NCBI RefSeq assembly: GCF_000374445.1
Contig: NZ_KB894404.1
Coordinates: 124,001-188,000, forward strand
DNA from: Actinokineospora enzanensis DSM 44649
GTDB lineage: Bacteria; Actinomycetota; Actinomycetes; Mycobacteriales; Pseudonocardiaceae
DNA length: 64,000 bases
Reading direction: 5' to 3'
The notes beneath the pieces were generated by a model. The model was not told the DNA's origin, did no database searches, and saw only the letters and a list, made by a program, of their open reading frames with translations. A program made the position numbers and the translations under genes. Below are positions 1 through 9,477 of this stretch, one piece after another. Every line of letters starts with the position of its first letter. The stretch's first letter is position 1.

Positions 1-170
1 CCGAGGTCCACCAGGCGGGTCAGCTCGACCCCGCAGGCACTCTGGGCGATGACGGTCTTGGGTGGTTCGGACTGGAAGAACCTCGGGCCGGCGTGGGTGT
101 GGATCCAGAGGGCCAGGCGCAGGCGGCTGGGCCTGCCGAACATCAAGCGGCCTACGTTTCCGGCGTCCAT
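1..170 (-). CDS. Partial winged-helix-like transcriptional regulator (C-terminus beyond window edge)
   Basis: Only the first 56 codons are visible; the gene runs off the left edge. The peptide starts MDAGNVGRLMFGRPSRLRLA and continues with LWIHTHAGPRFFQSEPP, then a segment ending ELTRLVDL. This resembles the first helices of an ArsR/MarR-like winged-helix domain, in which a helix with an R-L-x-L-W core is followed by a turn and a helix ending in a leucine-rich strand. The ATG at 170 is the first ATG after an in-frame stop upstream. A GAGGAG motif lies about 14 nt before it, which is long for a ribosome binding site. It shares orientation with the AlkB gene and begins about 100 nt downstream of that gene's stop. 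The family call is inference from a fragment. Confidence 0.5.
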   Translation of the reverse strand, partial: MDAGNVGRLMFGRPSRLRLALWIHTHAGPRFFQSEPPKTVIAQSACGVELTRLVDL

Positions 171-271
171 GGCTTCTCGGGTGGCTCCTCGTATGGCGTA
201 GTCATGTATCCGGATTCAAGATAGCGGCTGGGAAGGGGTGTGTCGAGGGGGAGTCGGCCTGCGGTCGAGAC

Positions 272-901
272 CTATCGAACCCCGGGCGGCCGGAACTGCA
301 CACTCACCCGAGTCCCGACTCCCCGCGCTTTGGGTACGGCATGCTCCCAAGTGCGTTGGCAAGACCCGCCCATCACCAACAAATCCCCATGTCCCAACAA
401 GAACCGCAACGACCGACCACCCCCACGTGGCCGCAACATCAACGCCCGCGCCGCCCCCAAGGACACGATCGCCACCAAAGTATCCGCATAAGCCCCGCGC
501 CCGATCATGTCGCCATGCCAGGCCACGCTATCCCGCCCGTCCCGGTAACAGCACAATCCCGCGGTGGTGAACCGGGTAGGCGAGTAATACCCCGACAACG
601 AATCCCGGGCCGTTTCCAACACCGGCGAGGGCAGCGCGACCCCCTCCACGTAGAATCGCAGCAACCGGGGAACATCCACCACCGAGTCGTACATCGCCCG
701 TCGCTCGGCCTGCCACGGCACCTCGCGCACCAGGGTGTCGAACACCGAGTCCGCGTCCGGCAGCCAGCCGGGCAGGTAGTCCACCCAGGCGCCGTGGGCC
801 AGCTCGGTCCGGTGGATCCCCTCGAACCCGCCGTCGACGCCCGGTAGCGCCGGTTGGAACAGTGATGCCTGAAACAGTGATGGCTGGAATCCCGCACCCA
901 T
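272..901 (-). CDS. alkB: AlkB-type 2-oxoglutarate/Fe(II)-dependent DNA-repair dioxygenase
   Basis: The 209-residue protein matches AlkB dioxygenases, which oxidatively remove alkyl lesions such as 1-methyladenine and 3-methylcytosine from nucleic acids using Fe(II), O2 and 2-oxoglutarate. The iron ligands are visible as WHGD (H129, D131) and the distal histidine in WEHAVP (H187). The 2-oxoglutarate-binding arginines lie in GTRVSVQFR (R198, R204). The N-terminus MGAGFQPSLFQ is typical of actinobacterial members. The ATG at 901 is preferred because a -10-like TATCGT lies 6 nt upstream with no Shine-Dalgarno, as expected for a leaderless mRNA. An exact LexA consensus box abuts that -10. In-frame starts further upstream would place the LexA box inside the coding region and are unlikely. 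Confidence 0.85.
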   Translation of the reverse strand: MGAGFQPSLFQASLFQPALPGVDGGFEGIHRTELAHGAWVDYLPGWLPDADSVFDTLVREVPWQAERRAMYDSVVDVPRLLRFYVEGVALPSPVLETARDSLSGYYSPTRFTTAGLCCYRDGRDSVAWHGDMIGRGAYADTLVAIVSLGAARALMLRPRGGGRSLRFLLGHGDLLVMGGSCQRTWEHAVPKARGVGTRVSVQFRPPGVR

Positions 902-907
902 GTCCAC

Positions 908-930
908 ACGATACTCGAACAGGAGTTCGA
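908..930 (-). promoter_or_regulatory. Leaderless promoter with perfect LexA (SOS) box upstream of alkB
   Basis: Positions 915-930 read TCGAACAGGAGTTCGA, a perfect 6-4-6 inverted repeat identical to the actinobacterial LexA consensus TCGAAC-N4-GTTCGA. On the minus strand it is followed after one base by TATCGT (908-913), a TANNNT -10 hexamer 6 nt before the ATG at 901. LexA bound here would overlap the core promoter, so SOS-inducible repression is the natural reading. Confidence 0.8.
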
Positions 931-1091
931 AGGCGGACTTGTGTGCGTGTGGAAGACTGGTCCGCGGCGATGTCCGCGCCGTCGGTCGGCGGAGTCCGGG
1001 AGATTCCTTCCCCCGCTGAGGTTTCCCGCCGCGGTGATCGGGGTAGCCGGTGTCGCCGGTTCGCCACCCGCTGCTGAGATCGAGGTATCCC

Positions 1092-1448
1092 ATGGTCACA
1101 ACCGCCGCGCCCACTCTCCTCCCCACCGCCCCCGTCCGCGAGCCCGTCCCGGCGGATCCGGTGAGACTGGGCGTGCGGCTGCGCGCGGCGATCGGACGGG
1201 CGGACGACCTGGTCGGGGCCGCCGCGGTCGCCGAGCTGCGGGCCGGGCTGGCGTGGACGGCGGCGGCGGGGGAGACGTGTCGGATCACTCGTCCGGTGGA
1301 CGCGGTGCGTCGGGCCATCACCGCGTTGCGGGCGGGCGACGAGGCCGCCGCGCGGGTCGCGCTCGACCACGCCGTCGCCGCGTTGCGGGAGGCGCCCGCG
1401 TTGCCGTTGCCCCGTCCGGCGACCTCGTTCGAGCGCCGTTCGATCTAG
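1092..1448 (+). CDS. Hypothetical small alanine-rich helical protein, paralogue of the gene at 1723
   Basis: This 118-residue protein has no family I recognise. It is Ala/Arg/Val-rich, without signal peptide or membrane segment, and looks mostly helical. Its core (GLAWTAAAGETCRITRPVDA, then RAGDEAAARVALDHAVAAL) aligns with the downstream protein at 1723 (ALARTAATGDTCLVLAAAEA, then MAGRDVDARAALVRARGLL). The two therefore look like diverged tandem duplicates. The ATG at 1092 is chosen for the GAGG seven bases upstream. The protein ends in a short Pro-rich tail. Confidence 0.55.
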   Translation: MVTTAAPTLLPTAPVREPVPADPVRLGVRLRAAIGRADDLVGAAAVAELRAGLAWTAAAGETCRITRPVDAVRRAITALRAGDEAAARVALDHAVAALREAPALPLPRPATSFERRSI

Positions 1449-1507
1449 CGCCGCGACCCAGAACGTCGACCACGTCTCGACCTGCCCACGCCGAGCCTGG
1501 CGGCGTT

Positions 1508-1548
1508 GCCGAAACGACCAAGTACATCCAGTACGAGGCCGTTCCGGC
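1508..1548. repeat. Imperfect extended palindrome with nested GTAC repeats
   Basis: The sequence reads GCCGAAACGACC, then AGTACATCCAGTAC, then GAGGCCGTTCCGGC. The outer arms pair with two mismatches around two inner GTAC elements. It lies in the 274-bp gap between two small paralogous genes and could be an operator, a transcript hairpin or a dispersed repeat. The rest of this gap (1449-1722) shows no convincing gene. Confidence 0.4.
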
Positions 1549-1722
1549 GCCTTGCCAGACACGACGTGGACAGGCCGATACGCGGCCGACGTCCTGGGTC
1601 GAGGCACTAGCACCGTTCATCCGGTCGAGTGGACCCTGCCGCTCCGAGTTCAGCCCCCGCCGCCCTGCGAGGCAATCTCAATCGACTGGCTCAACGAAGC
1701 GCCGGACCCCTGGGAGACCTTG

Positions 1723-2028
1723 ATGACACGGCAACTCGACGCGCTGCCCTACCCCGGATCCCCATCCCCCGGGCTCGACCTCCGCCGCGCGGTGGACACC
1801 GCCCTCGCCGCGCTGCTCACCCCGCCCACCCCCACCGCCGCCCGCGGCCTCGCCGACGACCTGCTCGGCGCGCTCGCCCGGACCGCCGCCACCGGCGACA
1901 CCTGCCTGGTGCTGGCCGCCGCCGAGGCGGTCGGCCTGGCCCGCGGGCACCTGATGGCGGGCCGGGACGTGGACGCCCGCGCCGCCCTGGTGCGCGCCCG
2001 CGGCCTGCTCGACCGACGCGACCCGTAG
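1723..2028 (+). CDS. Hypothetical small alanine-rich protein, paralogue of the gene at 1092
   Basis: This 101-residue protein of unknown function repeats the [A]-T-A-A-x-G-[ED]-T-C core and the G-R/D-x-x-A-R-x-A-L helix of the gene at 1092, indicating local duplication. The ATG at 1723 is preceded by GGGAGA. The frame is open for another 57 codons upstream, but that extension is Pro/Trp-rich, has no counterpart in the paralogue and contains part of an intergenic palindrome, so the short form is preferred. There is no signal peptide or membrane segment. The conserved cysteine in both paralogues is the only distinctive residue. Confidence 0.5.
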   Translation: MTRQLDALPYPGSPSPGLDLRRAVDTALAALLTPPTPTAARGLADDLLGALARTAATGDTCLVLAAAEAVGLARGHLMAGRDVDARAALVRARGLLDRRDP

Positions 2029-2071
2029 ATCGGGTGGTTGCCCACCGCGGCGCGCGGGTACCAGGTCCCTC

Positions 2072-2509
2072 GTGACCCGAGGAGACGACACCCCCGACGC
2101 CGCGCACCGCCGACCGGCGGGCGCCACCGACGCCACCGTCGCGGCGGTCGGGCGACTGAGCGAGGCCCTGGAGACGGTGGAACGCGCGCGCGGCCACCTG
2201 TACTCGTTCCACCAGCTCACCGGTTCCGCGGACCTCGCTCTCGGTGACGCCGTCGACCGGCTCGACCGGGCCGGGCACACCGAGCTGGCCGCGCGGCTGC
2301 GCCGGGACCTGGTCGGGCGCAACGTGCTGCCCGGCCGGTGGACGTTCCAGATCGTCGAGGAGTACGACGACGGCTACTACGCCGCGTTCCGGGCGGCCGA
2401 ACGGGCCGCCCGGGACGAGCTGCTGGCCGGGAAACGGCACCTCCACGAGGCCGAGATGAAAGAGGACCGCCGCACCCACGGCGCCCTCGGCCACGAGGCC
2501 CGGCCGTGA
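2072..2509 (+). CDS. Conserved hypothetical actinobacterial protein
   Basis: This 145-residue protein starts at GTG 2072, 43 nt after the preceding gene. It begins with a polar, probably disordered stretch. A helical pair follows (ATVAAVGRLSEALETVERAR, then LYSFHQLTGSADLALGDAVD), and then the distinctive segment VGRNVLPGRWTFQIVEEYDD. A charged C-terminal helix ends the protein. That GRWTFQIVEEYDDGYY-type block recurs in small actinobacterial hypothetical proteins of unknown function. No catalytic motif, signal peptide or membrane span is visible. It may share a transcript with the two small genes upstream. Confidence 0.6.
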   Translation: MTRGDDTPDAAHRRPAGATDATVAAVGRLSEALETVERARGHLYSFHQLTGSADLALGDAVDRLDRAGHTELAARLRRDLVGRNVLPGRWTFQIVEEYDDGYYAAFRAAERAARDELLAGKRHLHEAEMKEDRRTHGALGHEARP

Positions 2510-2849
2510 CCCCGCCCGCCGACTTACCCTCCTCGGTCCCGCACGCCACCCATCCCGCCCCGGCCGGGGACCGTCCCCGAACCGGCCGTGCCCGCGGGAA
2601 CCGGTGCGGGACTCCACATCGGAGCGGACCGCGGCGCGAGACCGCCGTGCCGGGTCCGCGGTGATCGGGCCCGTCCCGACCCGTGGGAACCCGACCGGCG
2701 GGGCCCTCCCCGCAGCTCATCCGGCGACCCGCGACCACCGGGCGTGGTCTGATCCACTTTTCGCGGTGCGCCCATCGGCCGGGCGCGCGAACCACGGCTA
2801 CGATCTGGCGACTGATTTCCCTGTCCCGAGTGCCATGGAGCCGGTGTGT
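2510..2849. other. Gene-poor stretch with probable promoter of the signalling operon
   Basis: I see no supportable gene in this 340-bp stretch. A TANNNT hexamer (TACGAT, 2799-2804) about 45 nt before the start of the response regulator-phosphatase gene is the best -10 candidate. GGAG at 2837-2840 is that gene's ribosome binding site. No strong hairpin was seen. Confidence 0.4.
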
Positions 2850-4041
2850 ATGGATGCTGTCATGGCATCGCGGGAGCTGGTCCGCGTCCTGCTCGTGGAG
2901 GACGACCCCGGTGACGCACTGCTGGTCGAGGAGCTGCTCGCCGAGGTCGCCGCGCCGATCCGGCTGACCAGGGCGCACTCGGTGCGGGAGGCGCAGCCGC
3001 TGCTGGCCGGGCAGGACTGCGTGCTGCTCGACCTCGGCCTGCCCGACGCCAGCGGCCTGCAGGCGCTGCGGCAGCTGGAGCAGGCGGCGGGCGACGTGGC
3101 GGTGGTCGTGCTGACCGGTCTGGCCGACGAGCAGCAGGGCATGGCCGCGGTCGCCGCGGGCGCGCAGGACTACCTGGTCAAGGGGCAGGTCGACGGCGAC
3201 CTGCTGAGCCGGGTCATCCGCTACGCGGTGGAACGCGCCCGCTCCGAGGAGATCCAGCGGCAGCTGCACGAGGAACGCCTGCACGCCAAGGAGAAGGCGC
3301 GTCTGGAACGCGGCCTGCTGCCCACCCCGCTGGTGTCGGACCCGTTGCTGCGGCACGACTTCGCCTACCAGCCGGGCAGGCAGCGGATGCTGCTCGGCGG
3401 CGACTTCTACGACCTGGTCCAGGCCGACGACGGCACCGTGCACGCGGTCATCGGCGACGTCTGCGGCCACGGGCCGGATGAGGCCGCGCTCGGCGTCCAC
3501 CTCCGCGTGGCCTGGCGCGCCATGGTGCTCGCGCAGCGGCCCGTCGACGAGGTACTGGACACCATGCAGCGCATCCTGGTGCACGAACGCCACCTCGACG
3601 GCCTGTTCGCCACCCTGTGCATGCTCTCGGTCTCCCCGGACCGCCGCACCGCCCGGCTGCGGCTCGCGGGCCACCCGCCGCCCGTGCTGGTGACCGAGCG
3701 CGGCGCGGAGCTGCTGTCCGGCCCGGTGGGCGTGCCGCTCGGGGTGCGCACGAAGGCCTCCTGGCCCGCCGCCACGATCGAGCTGGGCGACCGCTGGTCC
3801 GTGCTGCTCTACACCGACGGCCTCATCGAGGGCCGGTTGGACACCACCGCCGAGCGGCTCGGCTCGACCCGGCTGGTCGACCTGGTGGCCGCGCTGGCCC
3901 GCGCGCACCCGGACTGGCGGGCGACCGTGCTCGACGACCTGATCCGCGAGGTGTGCGACCTCAACCACGGCGACCTCGCCGACGACGTCGCGGCGATGCT
4001 GCTGACCCGGGAATCCGGCGCGGCGGGGGAGAGGGGCGCGG

Positions 4042-4049
<8 letters not shown>
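2850..4049 (+). CDS. Response regulator with C-terminal PP2C-type (SpoIIE/RsbU-like) phosphatase
   Basis: This 399-residue fusion combines a receiver domain (residues 11-130) with a PP2C-family serine phosphatase domain (about 160-390). In the receiver, the acidic pair is D18/D19, the phosphoacceptor is D61 in VLLDLGLPD and the switch lysine is K111. A charged coiled linker (130-155) joins the two. The phosphatase shows GGDFYD (183-188), GDVCGHG (202-208), LYTDGLIEG and a late DDVAAMLL, supplying the metal-binding aspartates. Such proteins dephosphorylate anti-anti-sigma factors in partner-switching cascades once the receiver is phosphorylated. The ATG at 2850 has GGAG 9 nt upstream; ATGs at 2835 and 2862 are alternatives. 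The gene overlaps the kinase gene by 8 nt, so the kinase is its likely phosphodonor. Confidence 0.88.
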
Positions 4050-5627
<1,578 letters not shown>

Positions 5628-5631
<4 letters not shown>

Positions 5632-6068
5632 CCGAACCCGATATCAAGGTCATCGACGTCCTGCTGGTCGAGGACGACGACGGCGACGTGCTGATGACCC
5701 GGGAGGCGTTCGAGCACTACAAGATCCGCAACCAGCTGCACGTGGTCCGCGACGGCGAACAGGCCGTCCAGTTCCTCCGCCGCGAGGGCCAGTACGCCGA
5801 CGCCCCCCGCCCGGACCTGATCCTGCTCGACCTCAACCTGCCACGGTTCGACGGCAGGCAGGTCCTGGCGGAGATCAAGGCGGACGCCGAGCTGCGGCTG
5901 ATCCCGGTGGTGGTGCTGACGACCTCGGAGGCGGAGGAGGACATCCTGCGCAGCTACCAGCTGCACGCGAACGCCTACGTCACCAAGCCGGTGGACTTCG
6001 ACCGCTTCATCGAGATCATCCGGAAAATTGACGAATTCTTCGTCACGGTGGTCAAACTCCCGCACTAG
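5628..6068 (+). CDS. Single-domain response regulator (Rcp1-like)
   Basis: This 146-residue protein is a receiver domain only. It has the acidic pair in VEDDDGD (residues 15-20), the phosphoacceptor D68 in LILLDLNLP, the conserved T99 and the switch lysine K120 in YVTKPVD. It lacks any DNA-binding output and fits the Rcp1 class that works with phytochrome or CHASE3-type kinases through protein contacts. The ATG overlaps the kinase stop as ATGA. With two regulators for one kinase, one plausible arrangement is a phosphate sink or shuttle beside the phosphatase-fused regulator; that role is inference. Confidence 0.88.
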
Positions 6069-6136
6069 GCCGCTCGGGTGAACCGGTGGGGCGTCCCGGT
6101 TCATCCCGGCCCGGGAAGGCGGGAAAGGTCGACCCG

Positions 6137-6155
6137 AAAGTGGCACTCCCACTTT
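6137..6155. promoter_or_regulatory. Inverted repeat upstream of DUF5753 gene (candidate operator)
   Basis: AAAGTGG (6137-6143) and CCACTTT (6149-6155) form a perfect 7-bp inverted repeat with a 5-nt spacer, 26 nt before the GTG of the DUF5753 gene. Its symmetry suits a dimeric HTH regulator of the XRE type. It could instead be a leader hairpin. Confidence 0.45.
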
Positions 6156-6181
6156 CCCGGCAGGCGGGTACGGTCGCAGGC

Positions 6182-6802
6182 GTGCTGGCCGATCCGAATG
6201 ACGTCACCACCGATCCTCCCGACGACCGGTTCGTGGCGCTGGTGCTGCCCGACGACGAATGGATCACCGAGTTCCTCGACCAGGAGCAGGCCGCGACGCG
6301 GATCGTGGTCGGGTCGACGATGTTCTTCCCGCGGCTGGTGCAGACCGGCGCGTACGCGCGGGCGGTGTTGAAGGACAAGGACGACGTCGAGGCCTGTGTC
6401 GCCACCCGGCTCCGGCGGCAGGACGTGCTCACCCGGACGAGGTTCCTCGCCTTCCTGCACTACCCGACGTTCCGTACCCCTCTGGTCGCGCCCGCCGACA
6501 TGGCCGAGCAGGCGCGCAAGCTGCTGGAACTGGGCGCCCGCGACAACGTCACCATCCGGATCGTGCCCGAGCAGGCCGGATACACGCCGCTGGCCAACGG
6601 GCCGTTCGGCTATCTGGAGTTCCGCGCCGCCACCCCGGTCGTGCAGCTGGAGCACCTGCGGCACGGCATCTCGTTCTGGCACGCGCGGGTGGTGGAGTCC
6701 GTACAGCGTTCCATCGACCAACTCGACGAATGCGCGCTCGACCCGGCCGCGTCCGCCGCGTTCATCGCCGCCGAGGCCGACCGCTGGACGGGCCTGGGCT
6801 GA
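6182..6802 (+). CDS. DUF5753-domain protein lacking the usual N-terminal HTH
   Basis: This 206-residue protein is almost entirely a DUF5753 domain. Recognisable parts are the opening helix (ITEFLDQEQAATRIVVGSTM), the FPRLVQTGAYARAVL block, the RLRRQDVLTR helix, the IRIVPEQAGY strand and the PFGYLEFRAATPVVQLEHL strand. In actinobacteria this domain normally forms the C-terminal part of XRE-type regulators (Scr1-like), usually paired with a small DUF397 protein. Here neither the HTH nor a DUF397 partner is present. The GTG at 6182 is the first plausible start; codons upstream would encode a leader that includes the inverted repeat. It may be a truncated regulator or a stand-alone sensor domain acting with an HTH protein elsewhere. 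Confidence 0.75.
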   Translation: MLADPNDVTTDPPDDRFVALVLPDDEWITEFLDQEQAATRIVVGSTMFFPRLVQTGAYARAVLKDKDDVEACVATRLRRQDVLTRTRFLAFLHYPTFRTPLVAPADMAEQARKLLELGARDNVTIRIVPEQAGYTPLANGPFGYLEFRAATPVVQLEHLRHGISFWHARVVESVQRSIDQLDECALDPAASAAFIAAEADRWTGLG

Positions 6803-6812
6803 CTTGCGGGCG

Positions 6813-7127
6813 TTACGGATGGGTGCGTGCCCGGTGCGGGACGCGGACCCGGATGCGGTGCTGGATCGGTACCGCGGCGGTCGTGTTCGGGCTGCAACCG
6901 AAGACCTGGGTGGTGCCCAACCGCCGCGGCTGCGGACGTCGTCGCAGCTCAGGGACGGTTCGCGGGTGGCGGTTCGGCCGCAGGCTGGCGCCGAGGCAGG
7001 CCAGCGCCACCCCGCCGAGCAGCGTCGCGACCACCGTGAGCAGGTCCACCGACGTGTGCACGGCGACCGCCGCGCTGGCCGCCGCGCCTGCCGCGGCCAG
7101 GAAGCCCTCCAGGTAGTACTTACGCAC
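6813..7127 (-). CDS. Small membrane protein, unknown
   Basis: A possible 104-residue protein starts at GTG 7127 behind a GGGGG stretch. It begins RKYYLEGFLAAAGAAASAAV, then VDLLTVVATLLGGVALACL, which looks like two membrane helices in the first 50 residues. A strongly basic, Pro/Arg-rich tail follows that may be non-native. It lies 89 nt downstream of the lipoprotein gene on the same strand and faces the DUF5753 gene tail to tail. No family is recognised; the helical half is more convincing than the tail. Confidence 0.4.
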   Translation of the reverse strand: MRKYYLEGFLAAAGAAASAAVAVHTSVDLLTVVATLLGGVALACLGASLRPNRHPRTVPELRRRPQPRRLGTTQVFGCSPNTTAAVPIQHRIRVRVPHRARTHP

Positions 7128-7216
7128 GGTGACCCCCGCCTTTCCGCTCGTCCTCGCCCGGGAGGTACCCGTTCCGCGAGGTTTCACGCGTCGGACTTGA
7201 AGTCCACTGTGGATGG

Positions 7217-7837
7217 TCACGGCGTGTTGTTGGTGGCGCTCACGGTCAGGTTCTGCGACACCGACTTCGCGCCCTTCGGCCACACGGTGTAGGTGTGCGT
7301 GGTCTTGCCCGGCGTGGTGTCGCACGGGAACGCCAGCTCCAGCTGGCCGGAGGCGGCGTAGTCCGAGCCGTACGACCCGTACATGCCGGGGCTGTCCACC
7401 GAGATCGCCGCCCCGGACGCGCCGCTGACCTGCCACGCGATCACCACCGGCGAGCCGGGGGAGGAGAACGGCGCGCCCGGCGACGCCTGCACCGGGCAGG
7501 ACGGCTTGCGCACCACGGTGAAGCTGACCACCTTGGCGCCCGCCCCCGCCGGTGCCGTCGTGGTGGTCGCCTTGGTGGTGGTCGTGCCCCGGTGGGTCGT
7601 GGTCGACGTCCGGTTCGAGGTCCGCACGCCCGCGGTGCCCGAGTCGCCCTGCGGGTCGGTGCCGTCCGTGCCCTGCTCGCCCGCGGACGTGACGACGGCG
7701 GGCGCGGCGGTCGTGGTCGTCCCCCCGGCGGGGATCTTCTGGTCCGCCGCCTGCACCTTGGTGCAGCCGACCGCCCCCGCCGCCACCGTCAGCCCGATGG
7801 TGCCCACCAGCAGTCTCCTGACCGTCTTGCCGTTCAT
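7217..7837 (-). CDS. Threonine-rich lipoprotein
   Basis: This 206-residue protein begins MNGKTVRRLLVGTIGLTVAA and has a lipobox ending AVGC at about residue 25, indicating export and lipid anchoring on the outer face of the membrane. A long Thr/Ala/Gly-rich linker follows, with runs such as TTTTKATTTT, likely spanning the cell wall. The last 100 residues look like a beta-sandwich with two cysteines (KPSCPV and AFPCDT) that could form a disulfide. The function is unknown. The ATG at 7837 was chosen over one 13 codons upstream because it gives a standard basic n-region. Confidence 0.65.
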   Translation of the reverse strand: MNGKTVRRLLVGTIGLTVAAGAVGCTKVQAADQKIPAGGTTTTAAPAVVTSAGEQGTDGTDPQGDSGTAGVRTSNRTSTTTHRGTTTTKATTTTAPAGAGAKVVSFTVVRKPSCPVQASPGAPFSSPGSPVVIAWQVSGASGAAISVDSPGMYGSYGSDYAASGQLELAFPCDTTPGKTTHTYTVWPKGAKSVSQNLTVSATNNTP

Positions 7838-7907
7838 GTTCCCCACCCCTGTCCCGCTGTTCCCGTCACCGAACAAGACGCGTCGCCGCGGGCGAGGTTG
7901 CGGGCGA

Positions 7908-9368
7908 TCACCAGGGGGAGGGCGCGTAGTCCTTCAGGAAGCAGCCGTACACGTCCTCACCGGACTCGCCGCGGACGATCGGGTCGTACACCCGGGCGGC
8001 GCCGTCGACGAGGTCGAGCGGGGCGTGGAAACCCTCGTCCGCCAAGCGGAGCTTGGTCGGGTGTGGACGCTCGTCGGTGATCCATCCGGTGTCCACGGCG
8101 GTCATCAGGATGCCGTCGGTGAGCATCTCCTCGGCGCTGGTGCGGGTCAACATGTTCAGCGCGGCCTTGGCCATGTTCGTGTGCGGGTGGCCGGGTCCTT
8201 TGTAGGCGCGGCTGAACTGTCCCTCCATGGCCGAGACATTCACCACGTACTTGCGGCGCGCGGCGGCCGCGGCCATCGCCGGGCGCAGACGGCTGACGAG
8301 GATGAACGGCGCGGTCTGGTTGCACAGCTGCACTTCCAGCAGCTCCATCGCGTCCACCTCGTGCACCCGCTGCGTCCAGCTGTTCACCGGATGCAGGTCG
8401 GGCACGAGCCCGCCCGCGTCGATCGCGGTGTTCGCCGCGATCCGCTCCGGACTGGCCGACCCGGCGGTCAACGCGAGCGCGGTCACCGGGTGCACCTCGT
8501 GCGGGGTGTGGTCGACCGCCCCGACCAACGCGGCCGGGTGCGCGGCACCGGTCTGGCCGAGCGTGAGCATCTCGGGCAACGCCCCGGGCGGCAACGGCGC
8601 CGACTCCGCCTCGGCCAACGGCGCGTACGCCCCGGGGGAGCGACGCACGGTCTGCGCGGCGTTGTTGATGAGAATGTCCAACGGCCCCTGCGCGGCTACC
8701 TCGTCGGCCAGCTGCACGACCTGGGCGGGATCCCGCAGATCGATGCCGACAACCCGCAACCGGTGCAACCAGTCACCCGCGTCCGGCATGGCCGCGAACC
8801 GGCGCACGGCATCCCGGGGGAACCGCGTGGTGATCGTCGTGTGCGCCCCGTCCCGGAGCAGCCGCAACGCGATGTACATCCCGATCTTGGCCCGCCCGCC
8901 GGTGAGCAGGGCCCGCCGCCCGGAGAGATCGGCACGCGCGTCCCGGCGGGATCGGTTCAACTCGGCGCAGGGCGGACACAGCTGGTGGTAGAACGCGTCG
9001 ACCACGTGGTACCGCTGCTTGCAGGTGTAGCAGGCCCGCGCCCGCAACAGCGTGCCCGCCGTGGCCCCCGGCACTGCCGACACCAACGGGATCCCCTGCG
9101 TCTCGTCGTCGATCCGGTTCGGCGCCCCGGTCGCCGTCGCCGCCGTCACCGCGTTGTCGGCGTCGGTCACCGCCGCCCGCTTCGCCGCCCGCCGCCGCTG
9201 CCGCACCGACTTGTAGATCCGCGCCGTCGCCCGCCGCACCGCCACCGCGTCCGGGTGCTCGGTCGGCAACCCGTCCACCTCGGCGAGCACGGCCAGGCAC
9301 TCCCGGAGCCGGTCGGGATCGATCCCGTACCCGAACTCCTCGATCGGACCATCCTGCAGCGCCGTCAT
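7908..9368 (-). CDS. SDR-family protein with N-terminal zinc knuckle and non-standard active site
   Basis: This 486-residue protein has a helical N-terminal region, a four-cysteine knuckle (CYTC at 113-116 and CPPC at 131-134) and a Rossmann-fold short-chain dehydrogenase/reductase domain from about 148. The nucleotide loop is TGGRAKIG (156-163) and NNAA is at 235-238. The expected catalytic serine is S379 in NVSAMEG. The Tyr-x3-Lys pair is not standard: Y389 and K401 are twelve residues apart (a YKGPGHPHTNMAK segment), and the position next to the lysine carries His/Thr. The domain is also longer than usual owing to an insert around 245-330. Substrate is unknown; activity may be altered or lost. 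Confidence 0.75.
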   Translation of the reverse strand: MTALQDGPIEEFGYGIDPDRLRECLAVLAEVDGLPTEHPDAVAVRRATARIYKSVRQRRRAAKRAAVTDADNAVTAATATGAPNRIDDETQGIPLVSAVPGATAGTLLRARACYTCKQRYHVVDAFYHQLCPPCAELNRSRRDARADLSGRRALLTGGRAKIGMYIALRLLRDGAHTTITTRFPRDAVRRFAAMPDAGDWLHRLRVVGIDLRDPAQVVQLADEVAAQGPLDILINNAAQTVRRSPGAYAPLAEAESAPLPPGALPEMLTLGQTGAAHPAALVGAVDHTPHEVHPVTALALTAGSASPERIAANTAIDAGGLVPDLHPVNSWTQRVHEVDAMELLEVQLCNQTAPFILVSRLRPAMAAAAARRKYVVNVSAMEGQFSRAYKGPGHPHTNMAKAALNMLTRTSAEEMLTDGILMTAVDTGWITDERPHPTKLRLADEGFHAPLDLVDGAARVYDPIVRGESGEDVYGCFLKDYAPSPW

Positions 9369-9477
9369 CCCCCGCCGTCCTGTCGCACCGGAAACCCCAT
9401 CCAGGGTAAAAGCGCCCGACAACAACCCCCGGACCCGCCCCCACCATCCACCCGACCCAGCACGCCAAACTCCCGAC

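Noticed and set aside
62-847. Plus-strand frames across the first 850 bp
   Set aside because: They are antisense to the AlkB gene and the partial regulator and have no motif.
1552-1722. A 57-codon upstream extension of the small protein at 1723
   Set aside because: The extension is not matched in the paralogue at 1092, begins beside the intergenic palindrome and has no ribosome binding site.
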